DNA of 40,086 nucleotides. Source: a virus. Shown here in pieces: positions 1 through 7,388 of this stretch. Each line of letters opens with the position of its first letter. Position 1 is the first letter of the stretch. Where the stretch lies: the IMG/VR virus record IMGVR_UViG_3300027793_000143, positions 1 through 40,086 of that record; one strand, 5' to 3'. Made by a program: the position numbers and the translations under genes. The notes below the pieces were generated by a model. That model ran no database searches. It was given only the letters and a program-made list of their open reading frames with translations, and was not told the origin of the DNA.

Positions 1-63
1 AACCTATTGTATGCATGCCACGCTGATCACGTGAAGAGTTTGCAACTCTTATTAGGTTCTTAA
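1..63 (+). CDS. C-terminal end of an upstream gene (partial)
   Basis: Frame 1 is open from the first base and reads 20 codons to a TAA at 61-63, eleven bases before the next start. The other two + frames do not give a better tail. The visible peptide ends in LQLLLGS and is too short to assign. It is taken as coding because the genome is packed and the next gene begins immediately after it. Confidence 0.45.
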   Translation, partial: NLLYACHADHVKSLQLLLGS

Positions 64-73
64 TCCTAAGAAA

Positions 74-526
74 ATGATATCACTTAAAAAACTTATTCAG
101 GTTCCTGGTTCTCCTGATATTGCTTTAAAGCAACAATGGAAGGAATCTGAAGCTGCGCATGCGCGTCTCGCGCACGTGAATAGACTCTCTAGGGATGTCT
201 ATGACATTGTAACTTATAGTGTAGATATGGCTAATAGTAGTACTATTACTGTACCTATTGATTCTAAAAAAGGAATCTTAGATATTGAAAACGCAGATGC
301 TACAGCTACAAGTCTTGACATTTATTTACAAAATGATGAGATTACATTAGACCGTACCAAATTTTATGTTCAATTTTCAGTGTACGTATCTAATACAGCT
401 GTAACTCCAATTGTAATTGGTAGAGGTATAGCTCTAGATCTTTTTCATGTTGAAATTAAAAATTTAAATGCTGCTGATACTTGGGATAATTTGTATCTTT
501 ATTATGAACTAGTTAAAATAGATTAA
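74..526 (+). CDS. Unassigned probable virion protein, 150 aa
   Basis: Not recognised. The first 45 residues are helical and charged; the rest is predicted-looking beta structure with alternating hydrophobic residues and no Cys, as in small capsid or head-completion proteins. The ATG at 74 follows an A-rich stretch and lies 11 bases after the previous stop. The next gene starts two bases after its stop, so the two are probably translated together. A short GC-rich patch at 154-175 (GCGCATGCGC palindrome, three GCG Ala codons) stands out from the AT-rich codon use around it. A structural role is inferred only from position. Confidence 0.6.
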   Translation: MISLKKLIQVPGSPDIALKQQWKESEAAHARLAHVNRLSRDVYDIVTYSVDMANSSTITVPIDSKKGILDIENADATATSLDIYLQNDEITLDRTKFYVQFSVYVSNTAVTPIVIGRGIALDLFHVEIKNLNAADTWDNLYLYYELVKID

Positions 527-527
527 C

Positions 528-758
528 ATGGTATTTGAAACATTTACACGTCTTGGTAGACTTATTAGAATTAAAAATAGAAAAGCTACCAACTTTACAA
601 ATGAAAATGACACATATCTTACTGTTTTAGTTAAACATGATGGAAAAGTAAAAGCATTGATGTTTACTGATGCTGAACTTGCAAAAGGTGAAGCTCGTGC
701 TGAAAAAAATAAAGAAGATCAAGTTAAACAAAGCTTGATTTCTAAGTTATTAGATTGA
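528..758 (+). CDS. Small unassigned protein, 76 aa
   Basis: Not recognised. The N-terminal half looks like a small beta-rich domain (residues about 1-50, including TYLTVLVKHDGKVKALMFTD) and the last 25 residues are a charged Lys/Glu-rich helix. It starts two bases after the previous stop and ends with TGA. It is followed by a 49-base gap holding a perfect palindrome at 761-779. Position suggests a partner of the 150-aa protein upstream. Confidence 0.6.
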   Translation: MVFETFTRLGRLIRIKNRKATNFTNENDTYLTVLVKHDGKVKALMFTDAELAKGEARAEKNKEDQVKQSLISKLLD

Positions 759-760
759 GA

Positions 761-779
761 TGGTTACAATTTGTAACCA
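761..779. promoter_or_regulatory. Perfect 19-bp palindrome in an intergenic gap
   Basis: TGGTTACAATTTGTAACCA has 9-base arms around a single central base. It begins three bases after the TGA at 756-758 and ends 28 bases before the ATG at 808. It has no following T-run, so it is not a typical terminator. It looks like an operator for a dimeric regulator or a short mRNA hairpin at a transcript junction. Function is inferred. Confidence 0.4.
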
Positions 780-807
780 ATTAATATAAACCAATAAAAA
801 ACCAAAA

Positions 808-1824
808 ATGAGTAGTGTAACTATCGTGGAGAAGTATCCACAAAACAAAAAATCAAGTATTGCTGTAAGACCTTTTTTTGATGCCAATGTTGATAACATG
901 GGATTGCAAAAATATGGTTTAACTCTCTTTGATGGCGCTGTACATGAAGAACAATTAGCTTGTTTAGAGATTAACGGAATCAAACGTTATCTTACAGGTC
1001 TTAATGAGTTTGCACCTGAGATTAAAGATCTTCCTCTTGATGAACAAGAAGCAAAGGTTAAAGAAATTAGAAAGGTGGTTTGTCATTTAGAGAAAGTGCT
1101 AGCAGCAAATGTTCTTGATCCAGAAGATGTTGACTTTTGGAATAAGGTTAAAATTGCTGGACCTAATAATAGCAATCTTTGGGATAAGATTGTTATTCGT
1201 GTAGGGAATGAACCTCTTCATTTAGAGCCAGAAAAAGATCCTTATGATCTTATTAAGCTTTATGCAATTGAAGCTGGAGGTTTTTCAATGGTTGCTAAAT
1301 CACTAGATGATGCACGCAAGATGGCAGTTCCTCCTAAGTTCTTTTTAGATAAATTAGAAGAAACAGTATCTACAAATACAGAAGTGAAGAAGCTTAGAAA
1401 CAAAGCTCTTTCTGAACTTCAAAAGCTCTTTGACAAGAATACAAATAAGTTGTTTTATGTTGCTAAGTTGTTAGATCCTAATAGCGCGCAATATAAAAAA
1501 TCTACACCTAATGATGTTATTTATGACAATATGGATAAATACATTAATGGTGATCTTTTAGAAAAGAATAAGCGTAAAACAGCTGAAAAGTTTCTTGAAG
1601 TGGTAGGTCTTGATATGGAGTCTCTTAAGATTCGTGCTCTTGTAAAAGATGCGCATTATTATAAGATGATTGCTACAAAAGCTGATGGGTTTATTTATCA
1701 CATGGCTTCTACAACTATGTTAGGACGCACACAATCTGATGTAGTGGAATATCTTAGGAATCCTCTTAATGAAGAGATTCTTGTAGATCTTACAAAGAAA
1801 GTGGAACAATATTGGAATAAATAA
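808..1824 (+). CDS. Unassigned helical virion-associated protein, 338 aa
   Basis: No family recognised. Residues 1-60 look mixed; the region from about residue 75 to the end is mostly alpha-helical and rich in Lys, Glu and Leu, with only a few Cys and no signal or membrane segment. It has its own upstream gap (759-807) and an A-rich leader before the ATG. Lying upstream of the capsid candidate, it could be a scaffold, auxiliary capsid or assembly factor; nothing in the sequence decides between these. Confidence 0.6.
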   Translation: MSSVTIVEKYPQNKKSSIAVRPFFDANVDNMGLQKYGLTLFDGAVHEEQLACLEINGIKRYLTGLNEFAPEIKDLPLDEQEAKVKEIRKVVCHLEKVLAANVLDPEDVDFWNKVKIAGPNNSNLWDKIVIRVGNEPLHLEPEKDPYDLIKLYAIEAGGFSMVAKSLDDARKMAVPPKFFLDKLEETVSTNTEVKKLRNKALSELQKLFDKNTNKLFYVAKLLDPNSAQYKKSTPNDVIYDNMDKYINGDLLEKNKRKTAEKFLEVVGLDMESLKIRALVKDAHYYKMIATKADGFIYHMASTTMLGRTQSDVVEYLRNPLNEEILVDLTKKVEQYWNK

Positions 1825-1841
1825 CTATTAAAATAAAAACA

Positions 1842-2195
1842 ATGAAAAAGAAACTTAAAAAGTATCAAGATGGTAATGAAGTAACTCCTACTCCTGGAGT
1901 AAAAAAAACTATTACAAGAAATGGTGGTTATAGAACAGTAGAAAAAGCTAAAACTTCTGCAGATGGTACTACAACATATAGTACTAAAACTAATCGTACA
2001 GTTGGTGGAATGCTTTCAGGAAAACCTCGTGTTTCTAAAACATCAAGTAGTACACCAAGTCCAAAATTAGATCAAAAAGAATTTTTTAATCAACTGAAAA
2101 AAGAAAAGGTTGATTATGATCCAAATAAAAAATATACGTCATCTTCTCCACAAATGAAAAAAGGAGGATCTGTTAGTAAATCTAAAAAGAAATAA
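1842..2195 (+). CDS. Small basic protein with C-terminal GGSVSK motif, 117 aa
   Basis: Very rich in Lys, Ser and Thr, low in hydrophobic residues and probably disordered. It ends MKKGGSVSKSKKK. Almost the same end (LKKGGSVSKKKK) closes the gene at 2382, and RHGGSVLSK occurs inside the giant protein at 32214. The shared tail suggests a common docking, packaging or processing signal. High positive charge fits DNA binding inside the capsid. First of seven tightly packed tiny basic genes. Family not recognised beyond 'small phage Lys-rich protein'. Confidence 0.65.
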   Translation: MKKKLKKYQDGNEVTPTPGVKKTITRNGGYRTVEKAKTSADGTTTYSTKTNRTVGGMLSGKPRVSKTSSSTPSPKLDQKEFFNQLKKEKVDYDPNKKYTSSSPQMKKGGSVSKSKKK

Positions 2196-2196
2196 C

Positions 2197-2358
2197 ATGG
2201 CAGAGAAAAACTGGATTCAAAAAGCTACAGCTTCTATTAAGCGTAGAGGTACAGAGGGTGTATGTACAGGATCTAAGTTTGGTGGTCCTACATGTCGCCC
2301 TGGTACTAAGCGTTATAATCTAGCTAAGACTTTTAGAGCAATGGCTAAAAAGAAATAA
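2197..2358 (+). CDS. Conserved small basic phage protein, 53 aa
   Basis: ATG at 2197 is one base after the preceding stop; the frame is open to TAA at 2356-2358. The peptide starts MAEKNWIQKATASIKRRGTE, has two Cys (residues 23 and 33) in VCTGSKFGGPTCRPG, and ends RAMAKKK. A WIQKA...KRRGTEGVCTG...PTC pattern is one I recall from small uncharacterised proteins of many large phages, which supports it being a real gene despite its size. Function unknown; a virion or DNA-binding role is inferred from charge and place. Confidence 0.7.
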   Translation: MAEKNWIQKATASIKRRGTEGVCTGSKFGGPTCRPGTKRYNLAKTFRAMAKKK

Positions 2359-2381
2359 TTACATAAAAAACAAAAAACAAA

Positions 2382-2666
2382 ATGGCAAAAAGTAAAATTA
2401 AAAAGTATGGAAAAGGTGGTGGTTATAATGATGAGTATAGTTCTAAAGAAGCTAAAAGACGTGATGAGGCTTTGACAAGATCTTTACAAGGATATGCTGG
2501 TACAGAGTATATCAAAAAGCAAATGGGATCTTCTCCAACTAAACCATCTTCTTCTAAAAAATCTCTTCCAGGATTTACAAGTTCTGCTGCAGCAAGCACT
2601 TATGTTAAAAAACCTATTGTACCTCCATTAAAAAAAGGAGGATCAGTTAGTAAAAAGAAGAAGTAA
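2382..2666 (+). CDS. Small basic protein with C-terminal GGSVSK motif, 94 aa
   Basis: Lys/Ser/Pro-rich, likely disordered, starting MAKSKIKKYGKGGGYNDEY and ending LKKGGSVSKKKK, nearly the same tail as the 117-aa protein at 1842. The DNA coding for the two tails is also close to identical, which suggests a duplicated 3' end or gene conversion. The TAA overlaps the next ATG (TAATG), implying coupled translation. Confidence 0.65.
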   Translation: MAKSKIKKYGKGGGYNDEYSSKEAKRRDEALTRSLQGYAGTEYIKKQMGSSPTKPSSSKKSLPGFTSSAAASTYVKKPIVPPLKKGGSVSKKKK

Positions 2667-2818
2667 TGGCTAAGAAAGAAATGATTAAACGCAAAGATGG
2701 ATCTTATTCTCAAAGAGGACTTTGGGATAATATTCGCGATGCTAAAGGATCAGGTAAAAAGCCCACATCTGCAATGCTTAAACAAGAACGTAAAATAAAA
2801 GCTAAAACTAAAAAATAA
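2666..2818 (+). CDS. Tiny basic protein, 50 aa
   Basis: The ATG overlaps the previous stop by one base and the TAA overlaps the next ATG. The peptide reads MAKKEMIKRKDGSYSQRGLW at the start and ends in KAKTKK. Highly basic, no Cys. Not assigned to a family; reality is supported by perfect TAATG junctions on both sides and the same composition as its neighbours. Confidence 0.6.
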   Translation: MAKKEMIKRKDGSYSQRGLWDNIRDAKGSGKKPTSAMLKQERKIKAKTKK

Positions 2819-2973
2819 TGGCAAACAAAAGTTCAAAAAAATTTGCAGCATTAGCACCTCCTTATAACAAAGCTACATTTGCAGATAAAATTGCAGGTGC
2901 TAAAGGAAGCAAACCCAAAATGAAAATGGGTGGAAGTTGTGGAACACCAAAACGCCTTGGACGAGGTAAATAA
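2818..2973 (+). CDS. Tiny basic protein with KMGGSC motif, 51 aa
   Basis: Begins at a TAATG overlap and ends one base before the next start region. Basic, with the sequence KMKMGGSCGTPKRLGRGK at the C-terminus, another version of the Lys-x-Gly-Gly-Ser tail seen in the genes at 1842 and 2382. Function unknown; probably the same class of virion-associated basic peptides. Confidence 0.6.
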   Translation: MANKSSKKFAALAPPYNKATFADKIAGAKGSKPKMKMGGSCGTPKRLGRGK

Positions 2974-2974
2974 T

Positions 2975-3253
2975 ATGCCTAAGAAAGTTAAAGTTTCAGC
3001 AGGTGGTGAAAAACATATAGTTTATAAAAAGACTAGTCCCACTGGAGTTGGTGAAGGTAAGAAAGGAAATATTATGGTGAACCACCCCACTAAAGATAAA
3101 GGAGAATGGGACACTATAGATCTTACTAAAAAAGCTGGAGCTAAAACAGTAGCACAAGGTGTAGCAGCTACCAAGAAATGGCATAAAGAAAATCCTTATC
3201 CTAAAAATAAAAGCAATGGCAAAGTCTCCAGCATGGCAAAGAAAAGAAGGTAA
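2975..3253 (+). CDS. Small basic protein, 92 aa
   Basis: The best start is the ATG at 2975 (MPKKVKVSAGGEKHIVYKK), just after the previous TAA at 2971-2973. An in-frame ATG at 2930 would extend into the preceding gene by 44 bases and is less likely. A compact mid-region (HPTKDKGEWDTIDLTKKAGA) suggests a small folded domain, followed by a basic helix and a KKRR end. It overlaps the next gene by 38 bases in another frame. The AGGEKHIVYKK...PTKDKGEWDTIDL arrangement is familiar from other large phages but has no known function. Confidence 0.65.
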   Translation: MPKKVKVSAGGEKHIVYKKTSPTGVGEGKKGNIMVNHPTKDKGEWDTIDLTKKAGAKTVAQGVAATKKWHKENPYPKNKSNGKVSSMAKKRR

Positions 3254-3458
3254 GAATCCTGAAGGTGGTTTGAACGCTAAAGGAAGAGCTTCTTACAATA
3301 AAGCAACTGGTGGTAATCTTAAACCACCACAACCACAAGGTGGTTCTCGTAAAAAGTCTTTTTGTGCTAGATCAGAAGGTCAAATGAAAATGTGGCCTAA
3401 AGCTGCAAAAGATCCAAATAGTAGATTAAGATTAGCAAGAAAAAAATGGAAATGCTAA
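3216..3458 (+). CDS. DUF6321-like small phage protein, 80 aa
   Basis: The sequence KSPAWQRKEGKNPEGGLNAK followed by GRASYNKATGG, then KSFCARSEGQM and a final LRLARKKWKC matches the conserved pattern of a short phage protein family I know as DUF6321, found in many marine and Bacteroidota phages. About the usual length for that family. The two end-region Cys (in SFCAR and the terminal KC) are typical. Function of the family is unknown; it is basic and may be carried in the particle. It starts inside the previous gene and its end overlaps the next. Confidence 0.75.
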   Translation: MAKSPAWQRKEGKNPEGGLNAKGRASYNKATGGNLKPPQPQGGSRKKSFCARSEGQMKMWPKAAKDPNSRLRLARKKWKC

Positions 3459-3883
3459 TAGTTAAAGCTTGTACTAAATGCAAAGTTGTTAAACCTGAAG
3501 ATGCTCAACACTTTAGAGTTAATAAAAATATGAACTCAGGTTTAGATAGTTGGTGTAGAGATTGCGCAAAAGAGTATAGAAATAATAGAAGAAAAAAGGT
3601 TCCTCCAAAAAGTTGGAATATACCTGATAGTGAAATAGAAAGATTTATTGATGCTAATGAAGAATTTGAATGTATAATATGTGGAGAACCTGGTCAAGCT
3701 ATTGATCATGATCATAAAACAGGCAGAATAAGAGGTAAACTTTGTCAAAATTGTAATCTTGGTTTAGGACATTTTAAAGATAATCCTGAATTACTTGAAC
3801 TTGCTGCTTTATATTTAAGAGGTGAATGTAGTTGTGGAGAATGTGAAGTAAAATGGGGTGGCTTAATTTTAGAAAATGAATAA
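3446..3883 (+). CDS. Recombination endonuclease VII-type HNH nuclease, 145 aa
   Basis: Matches the T4 endonuclease VII family, which resolves branched DNA before packaging. The zinc Cys pairs are C76/C79 and C100/C103; the catalytic segment is AIDHDHKTGRIRGKLC with D87, H88, D89, H90, followed by N104 in CQNCN. An N-terminal CxxC...CxxC zinc ribbon (C9, C12, C37, C40) precedes it, as in many phage HNH proteins. After residue 125 there are extra Cys (GECSCGEC) not needed for the fold. It overlaps both neighbours by a few bases. It may clear branches during DNA packaging; a free-standing homing nuclease is the alternative. Confidence 0.85.
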   Translation: MEMLIVKACTKCKVVKPEDAQHFRVNKNMNSGLDSWCRDCAKEYRNNRRKKVPPKSWNIPDSEIERFIDANEEFECIICGEPGQAIDHDHKTGRIRGKLCQNCNLGLGHFKDNPELLELAALYLRGECSCGECEVKWGGLILENE

Positions 3884-4577
3884 TAATCTTTTACAAATAA
3901 AAATCAAACAGAGGCTAAATAAATTAGCTTCATTTGATTATGATAATATAGAATGTTGGCAGATTCAAGAAGCTTTCAATAAAGCTCAATTAGAATGGGT
4001 GCGTAGACAGATTTATGGTATAAATACCAGAAAAGAAGGATCTGAAGAATCTACAGGATTAGTGGATGATTTACAAGTTCTTTTAAAAGGGCAAAAAATT
4101 TTTCCAGTAGATAAAAAGTATTTTTACGAAGGGGAACTTCCAGAAGATTATCTATATTACGTGCGTGTAGATGCATTTGCTATAAGTGAATGTTGCAAAG
4201 AAAAACGCAGGATGGTAATATATCAAACAGAAGAAGCTAATATGGGGATTCTTCTTACTAGTGATACAAAAGGTCCTAGTTTTGATTGGGGAGAAACATT
4301 ATCTACACTTGTAGGAAACACTGTAAGAGTGTATACTAATGATGAGTTTGATATAACAGATCTTACGCTCACCTATTTTAGAAAACCTGTTGAAGTTCTT
4401 TTTAAAGATTGTATAAATCCAAGTACTGGATTAATAACTCTTACTGATCAAGAATGTGAGTTAAAAGATGATGTTGTAGAAGTAATTGTAGATCAAGCTG
4501 TTACAATTCTTGCTGGTGATATAGAATCTATTACTCAGTTTCAAAGAGAACAACAAGCAGTACAAACAAATAGTTAA
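3876..4577 (+). CDS. Conserved phage structural protein, connector-like, 233 aa
   Basis: The N-terminal part (IKQRLNKLASFDYDNIECWQ then EAFNKAQLEWVRRQ) is a pattern I recall from uncharacterised head-tail proteins of large phages. Residues 1-75 are helical; the middle (about 80-190) is beta-rich and the C-terminus is again helical, an arrangement common in adaptor or ring proteins. No enzyme motif. Starts 8 bases inside the nuclease gene and is followed by ferritin after two bases. A role at the head-tail junction is inferred. Confidence 0.6.
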   Translation: MNNNLLQIKIKQRLNKLASFDYDNIECWQIQEAFNKAQLEWVRRQIYGINTRKEGSEESTGLVDDLQVLLKGQKIFPVDKKYFYEGELPEDYLYYVRVDAFAISECCKEKRRMVIYQTEEANMGILLTSDTKGPSFDWGETLSTLVGNTVRVYTNDEFDITDLTLTYFRKPVEVLFKDCINPSTGLITLTDQECELKDDVVEVIVDQAVTILAGDIESITQFQREQQAVQTNS

Positions 4578-4579
4578 CA

Positions 4580-5173
4580 ATGCAAAAAATAGCTCGCCCT
4601 ACAATTTTTAGTACAAAAGGATCTGCAACAGCAGAACCTATTAAAACAGGTATTAAAACTGCACCTATTAAAGGAAAAAATCCTTTAATTGATGATTCTT
4701 GTATTAGTTTTCTTAATTATCGCGTACAACAAGAAGATCAATCTTCTCGTATTTATTTAGCAATGTCTCTTTGGTTAGATAATGCTGGCTATGTAAATGC
4801 AGCCAAACTTTGGAAAAAGTATTCAGATGAAGAAAGAGGACATGCTGACATTGCTCGTGAGTATCTTTTAAACATGGGAGTTCAACCTGCAACAGCTTCT
4901 CTTGAACAACCTTCTGAAACATTTGGTGGTCTTCCTGATATTATTAGACAATCTTTTGATCATGAGATAGAAATCACTAATCAATGTAGTGAGTTAGCCA
5001 ATCATGCTCTTAAAGATGGTTCCCATATGTTATATGAGCTTGCTCTTCACTATCTTAGAGAACAAAATGAGGAGCATGGTAAAATGCAAAACTGGATAGA
5101 TCAGCTTAATGCATTTGGAGAAGATAAGATAGCAATGCGTCTTCTTGACCATGAAATAAAAGATTATTTGTAG
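4580..5173 (+). CDS. Ferritin (non-haem, FtnA-like) with extra N-terminus, 197 aa
   Basis: A four-helix ferritin that would oxidise Fe(II) and store iron as a 24-subunit cage. Aligned by eye with E. coli FtnA, all ferroxidase ligands are present: E52, E85 and H88 (DEERGH), E129 (DHE), and Q162 and E165 (EQNEE); the helper Tyr is Y59. The ferritin fold starts near residue 42. The first 40 residues are an added Lys/Pro/Thr-rich, probably flexible segment that bacterial ferritins lack. It sits between a structural gene and the major structural gene, with A-rich spacing and no metabolic neighbours. The protein may act on host iron or be packed in the particle; the sequence does not tell which. 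Confidence 0.9.
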   Translation: MQKIARPTIFSTKGSATAEPIKTGIKTAPIKGKNPLIDDSCISFLNYRVQQEDQSSRIYLAMSLWLDNAGYVNAAKLWKKYSDEERGHADIAREYLLNMGVQPATASLEQPSETFGGLPDIIRQSFDHEIEITNQCSELANHALKDGSHMLYELALHYLREQNEEHGKMQNWIDQLNAFGEDKIAMRLLDHEIKDYL

Positions 5174-5186
5174 AATTGTAAAATAA

Positions 5187-5207
5187 TTTGTATATTATAT
5201 TATAAAC
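5187..5207 (+). promoter_or_regulatory. Putative late promoter upstream of the major structural gene
   Basis: The 69-base gap 5174-5242 holds TATATTATATTATAAAC at 5191-5207, differing at one base of 17 from 16968-16984 upstream of another structural gene. A TTTG lies at 5187-5190 and another at 5218-5221. Two long gaps sharing this block, both before structural genes, suggest a phage late promoter; no experimental support is visible. Confidence 0.4.
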
Positions 5208-5242
5208 TTATTTTTTATTTGTAAACCTTAAATTTTAAAACT

Positions 5243-6676
5243 ATGTATTTTAATCACGCGTTTCGAAAATCCTTTCTAGCGAAAGTTATTGAAGCAGGTC
5301 CTGTTCCTGCTACTTCTGGACAATTAGGAATTGTTCCTCCAGGTAGTTATGTTGATCAACTTACTTCTGGATCAACTGCTGATCTTTTACCTGGTCAAAT
5401 TGGTTTGTTTGATGCTCAAAAGTACACAGCATTTAGTGACACTAACAATGGTAAACCTTTTATCCTTGCTCAAGGATCTTATTTTACTAAAGATAAGATT
5501 GGCCCTTACCATGGTGGTTATCAAGAGTCTGTAAAATCTAAAGTGATCAACCCTAAGTATATCAATAAGGTGTTTGTCACTTGTTCTACTCCTCCTGTAA
5601 ACCAAGTTAAAGATATTGAGATTGGTAAAATTGAGTGTGGTAAAACCTATCGTCTTCGTATTGATCTGAAAGGTTCTCCTGCACTTCGTTTCTTGTCTCA
5701 CAACATCTATCGTACACTTGATGCGTTTAGTGGATGTTGCACAGATGATTGTACAGCTGTATGTACTGGTGCTATTGTAGATCCTACAATTGTTGCTATT
5801 CAGTGGGCTAAGCAAGCACTTGAAAATCCTATCATCACTAACTTCTTGAAAGTTACAGTTTATGATTGGGATGGTGGTGAAGTAGCTGCTAGTGAAGATT
5901 TTAACACTGTAGGTGAATTTGTTGAAGCTCTTAACGCTTATGTTCCTAACACAGAAGAAGATTTTAACGATTGCGACATCAAAGCTAAAGTGCGTTTTGA
6001 AGTGGCATATCTTGAAACTAAATTCGGATATTGTACCTTCACTCCTACTGATTTCTATGAACTTCAACCTTTGCAGCTTTATGCTTCTGTAGTTGATGAG
6101 TCTGGAGATCCTTGTAATGTACAATGCGTTAGCATCACTGGTACTTGGAACAATGGTGTATACACTCCTGATGTTCAAGAACCTGTTCAAGCTCAAGGTG
6201 TTGGTGAAACAGTTCTTCGTAACTTGATTCTTGATGGTCGCTATCGTCAAGAGGCTTATCCTGATAGTTCTCGTGTAGATCATTTGAGGATGAGAGAGAT
6301 TGAAGCAAACCCTGTTCTTGAATCTGTTGATCGTAATAGCTTTTACAATAGTATTAACATTCTTCATAGTGTTCCTCGCTTTAACAATCCTACAGGAACA
6401 TTTGACAATGATCAATATTTGTTGACTATTTATGTTGAAGAAGCTGCAACAGCTACTACACTAATTAATCAACTTGAAGATATCATTGATACTTGTTGTA
6501 CAAATCTTGAAATTGAATACTATTGTGCTGGTAGTGAAAGTGCACCTGCAGTTCCTGCTGGTCCTCTTGGAGATGGTGCATATCCTAATTATGGCAATTG
6601 TGCTTGTGCTTTAGCAGTAGCTCCTGCTGTTCCAGCATCTCCTGCTGTAGAAACAACAACTCAAGCTCAAGGATAA
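5243..6676 (+). CDS. Major virion structural protein (capsid candidate), 477 aa
   Basis: Best candidate for the major capsid protein. It has its own promoter-like leader and a terminator right after, typical of a very highly expressed gene, and its length fits crAss-like capsid proteins. Codon use is more uniform than in neighbours, with many Phe TTC and Asn AAC codons, as in strongly expressed genes. The N-terminus MYFNHAFRKSFLAKVIEAGP and the segments TKDKIGPYHGGYQESVKSK and CGKTYRLRIDLKGSPALRF are conserved features I recall from large Bacteroidota phage proteins of unstated role. The last 50 residues are Ala/Pro-rich with paired Cys and probably flexible. A major tail or tube protein is the alternative. 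Confidence 0.6.
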   Translation: MYFNHAFRKSFLAKVIEAGPVPATSGQLGIVPPGSYVDQLTSGSTADLLPGQIGLFDAQKYTAFSDTNNGKPFILAQGSYFTKDKIGPYHGGYQESVKSKVINPKYINKVFVTCSTPPVNQVKDIEIGKIECGKTYRLRIDLKGSPALRFLSHNIYRTLDAFSGCCTDDCTAVCTGAIVDPTIVAIQWAKQALENPIITNFLKVTVYDWDGGEVAASEDFNTVGEFVEALNAYVPNTEEDFNDCDIKAKVRFEVAYLETKFGYCTFTPTDFYELQPLQLYASVVDESGDPCNVQCVSITGTWNNGVYTPDVQEPVQAQGVGETVLRNLILDGRYRQEAYPDSSRVDHLRMREIEANPVLESVDRNSFYNSINILHSVPRFNNPTGTFDNDQYLLTIYVEEAATATTLINQLEDIIDTCCTNLEIEYYCAGSESAPAVPAGPLGDGAYPNYGNCACALAVAPAVPASPAVETTTQAQG

Positions 6677-6701
6677 TAACAAAACTATCCTAAATAAGAA
6701 A

Positions 6702-6733
6702 AAGGGAGAGGACAAATCGTCCCTCCCTTTTTT
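6702..6733 (+). terminator. Rho-independent terminator after the major structural gene
   Basis: GGGAGAGGAC at 6704-6713 pairs with GTCCCTCCC at 6719-6727 (one bulged base, AAATC loop), followed by six T at 6728-6733. It isolates the 477-aa gene as its own transcription unit. Confidence 0.85.
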
Positions 6734-6784
6734 CTTTTGGAATACTCCACAAAAATTAGTATATTTTTATTGGAGAGATCTATA

Positions 6785-6792
6785 TAATTTTG
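6785..6792 (+). promoter_or_regulatory. Possible Bacteroidota-type -7 box (TAATTTTG)
   Basis: TAATTTTG matches the Bacteroidota -7 consensus TAnnTTTG and lies 21 bases before the ATG at 6814, just after a terminator, where a new promoter is expected. No TTTG -33 box is seen at the usual spacing, so the call is weak. Confidence 0.3.
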
Positions 6793-6813
6793 TAATAAAG
6801 TAAAACATTTACG

Positions 6814-7371
6814 ATGGCTTCAAAACACCAATTAAGTTTAGAAGTGCTTGATGTAAAAAATCTAGGTATTCTTAAAATAACTGATACAAGCGTATATACA
6901 GATAAGATTGATGTAGACTGCGAAACAGTACATATCACTGTTCCAGGTTTTAATAAACCTGTTGCAATTGAGGTGATAAAAGGATTTGATCTAGTTTTAG
7001 ATGGTTGTGATTTGTATATACAAACTAGTGGTTGTGGAGAAGTGGTACAAGATATTCCAGATGGTGTTTATACTATAAGATATTCAGTGAGCCCTAATGA
7101 TAAAGTGTATGTAGAATACACACATTTACGTGTAACAGCTTTATTAGATCAGTGGAATAAACAACTTTGTCAATTAGAACTTGCTGCTTGCGAACCTAAC
7201 GCAGATGTTAAAGAATCTTTAAAAGAACTTAGACTTATTAAATCATTTATAGACGCAGCAAAAGCTAAAGTGGAATATTGTCATGATAGCGCAGCTGGTA
7301 TGGATTTATATAACTATGCTAAGCGTAGACTTGACAAATTTCCAGATACTTGCTGCAATAATTGCAAGTAA
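6814..7371 (+). CDS. Conserved phage structural accessory protein, 185 aa
   Basis: Residues 1-100 look like a beta-sandwich domain (LDVKNLGILKITDTSVYTD, then TVHITVPGF and DGVYTIRYSVSPND), and 105-185 are helical with C-terminal Cys (DTCCNNC). I recall a similar protein just after the 477-aa homologue in related phages, so the pair is likely co-functional. Starts 80 bases after the terminator. Possibly a decoration, adaptor or tail-tube partner of the major protein; no enzyme motif. Confidence 0.6.
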   Translation: MASKHQLSLEVLDVKNLGILKITDTSVYTDKIDVDCETVHITVPGFNKPVAIEVIKGFDLVLDGCDLYIQTSGCGEVVQDIPDGVYTIRYSVSPNDKVYVEYTHLRVTALLDQWNKQLCQLELAACEPNADVKESLKELRLIKSFIDAAKAKVEYCHDSAAGMDLYNYAKRRLDKFPDTCCNNCK

Positions 7372-7388
7372 TTAAAAACCAACCATAT

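Noticed and set aside
34-50. Inverted repeat AAGAGTT-TGC-AACTCTT near the window start
   Set aside because: Short stem inside the end of a coding frame with no T-run; not enough to call a terminator.
2930-2974. Upstream ATG for the small basic gene at 2975
   Set aside because: It lies within the previous gene, while the ATG at 2975 follows the stop directly.
3446-3883. Mobile homing endonuclease
   Set aside because: The endonuclease VII motifs and position in a packed operon fit a resolvase used in packaging; no intron or insertion edges are seen.
5387-6415. Long antisense open frame (342 codons) under the major structural gene
   Set aside because: Composition is that of a shadow frame of a highly expressed + strand gene; no genes on the - strand have support anywhere in the window.
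7362-7388. Upstream TTG start for the small Cys protein
   Set aside because: Overlaps the previous gene end; the ATG at 7389 begins right at the Cys motif.
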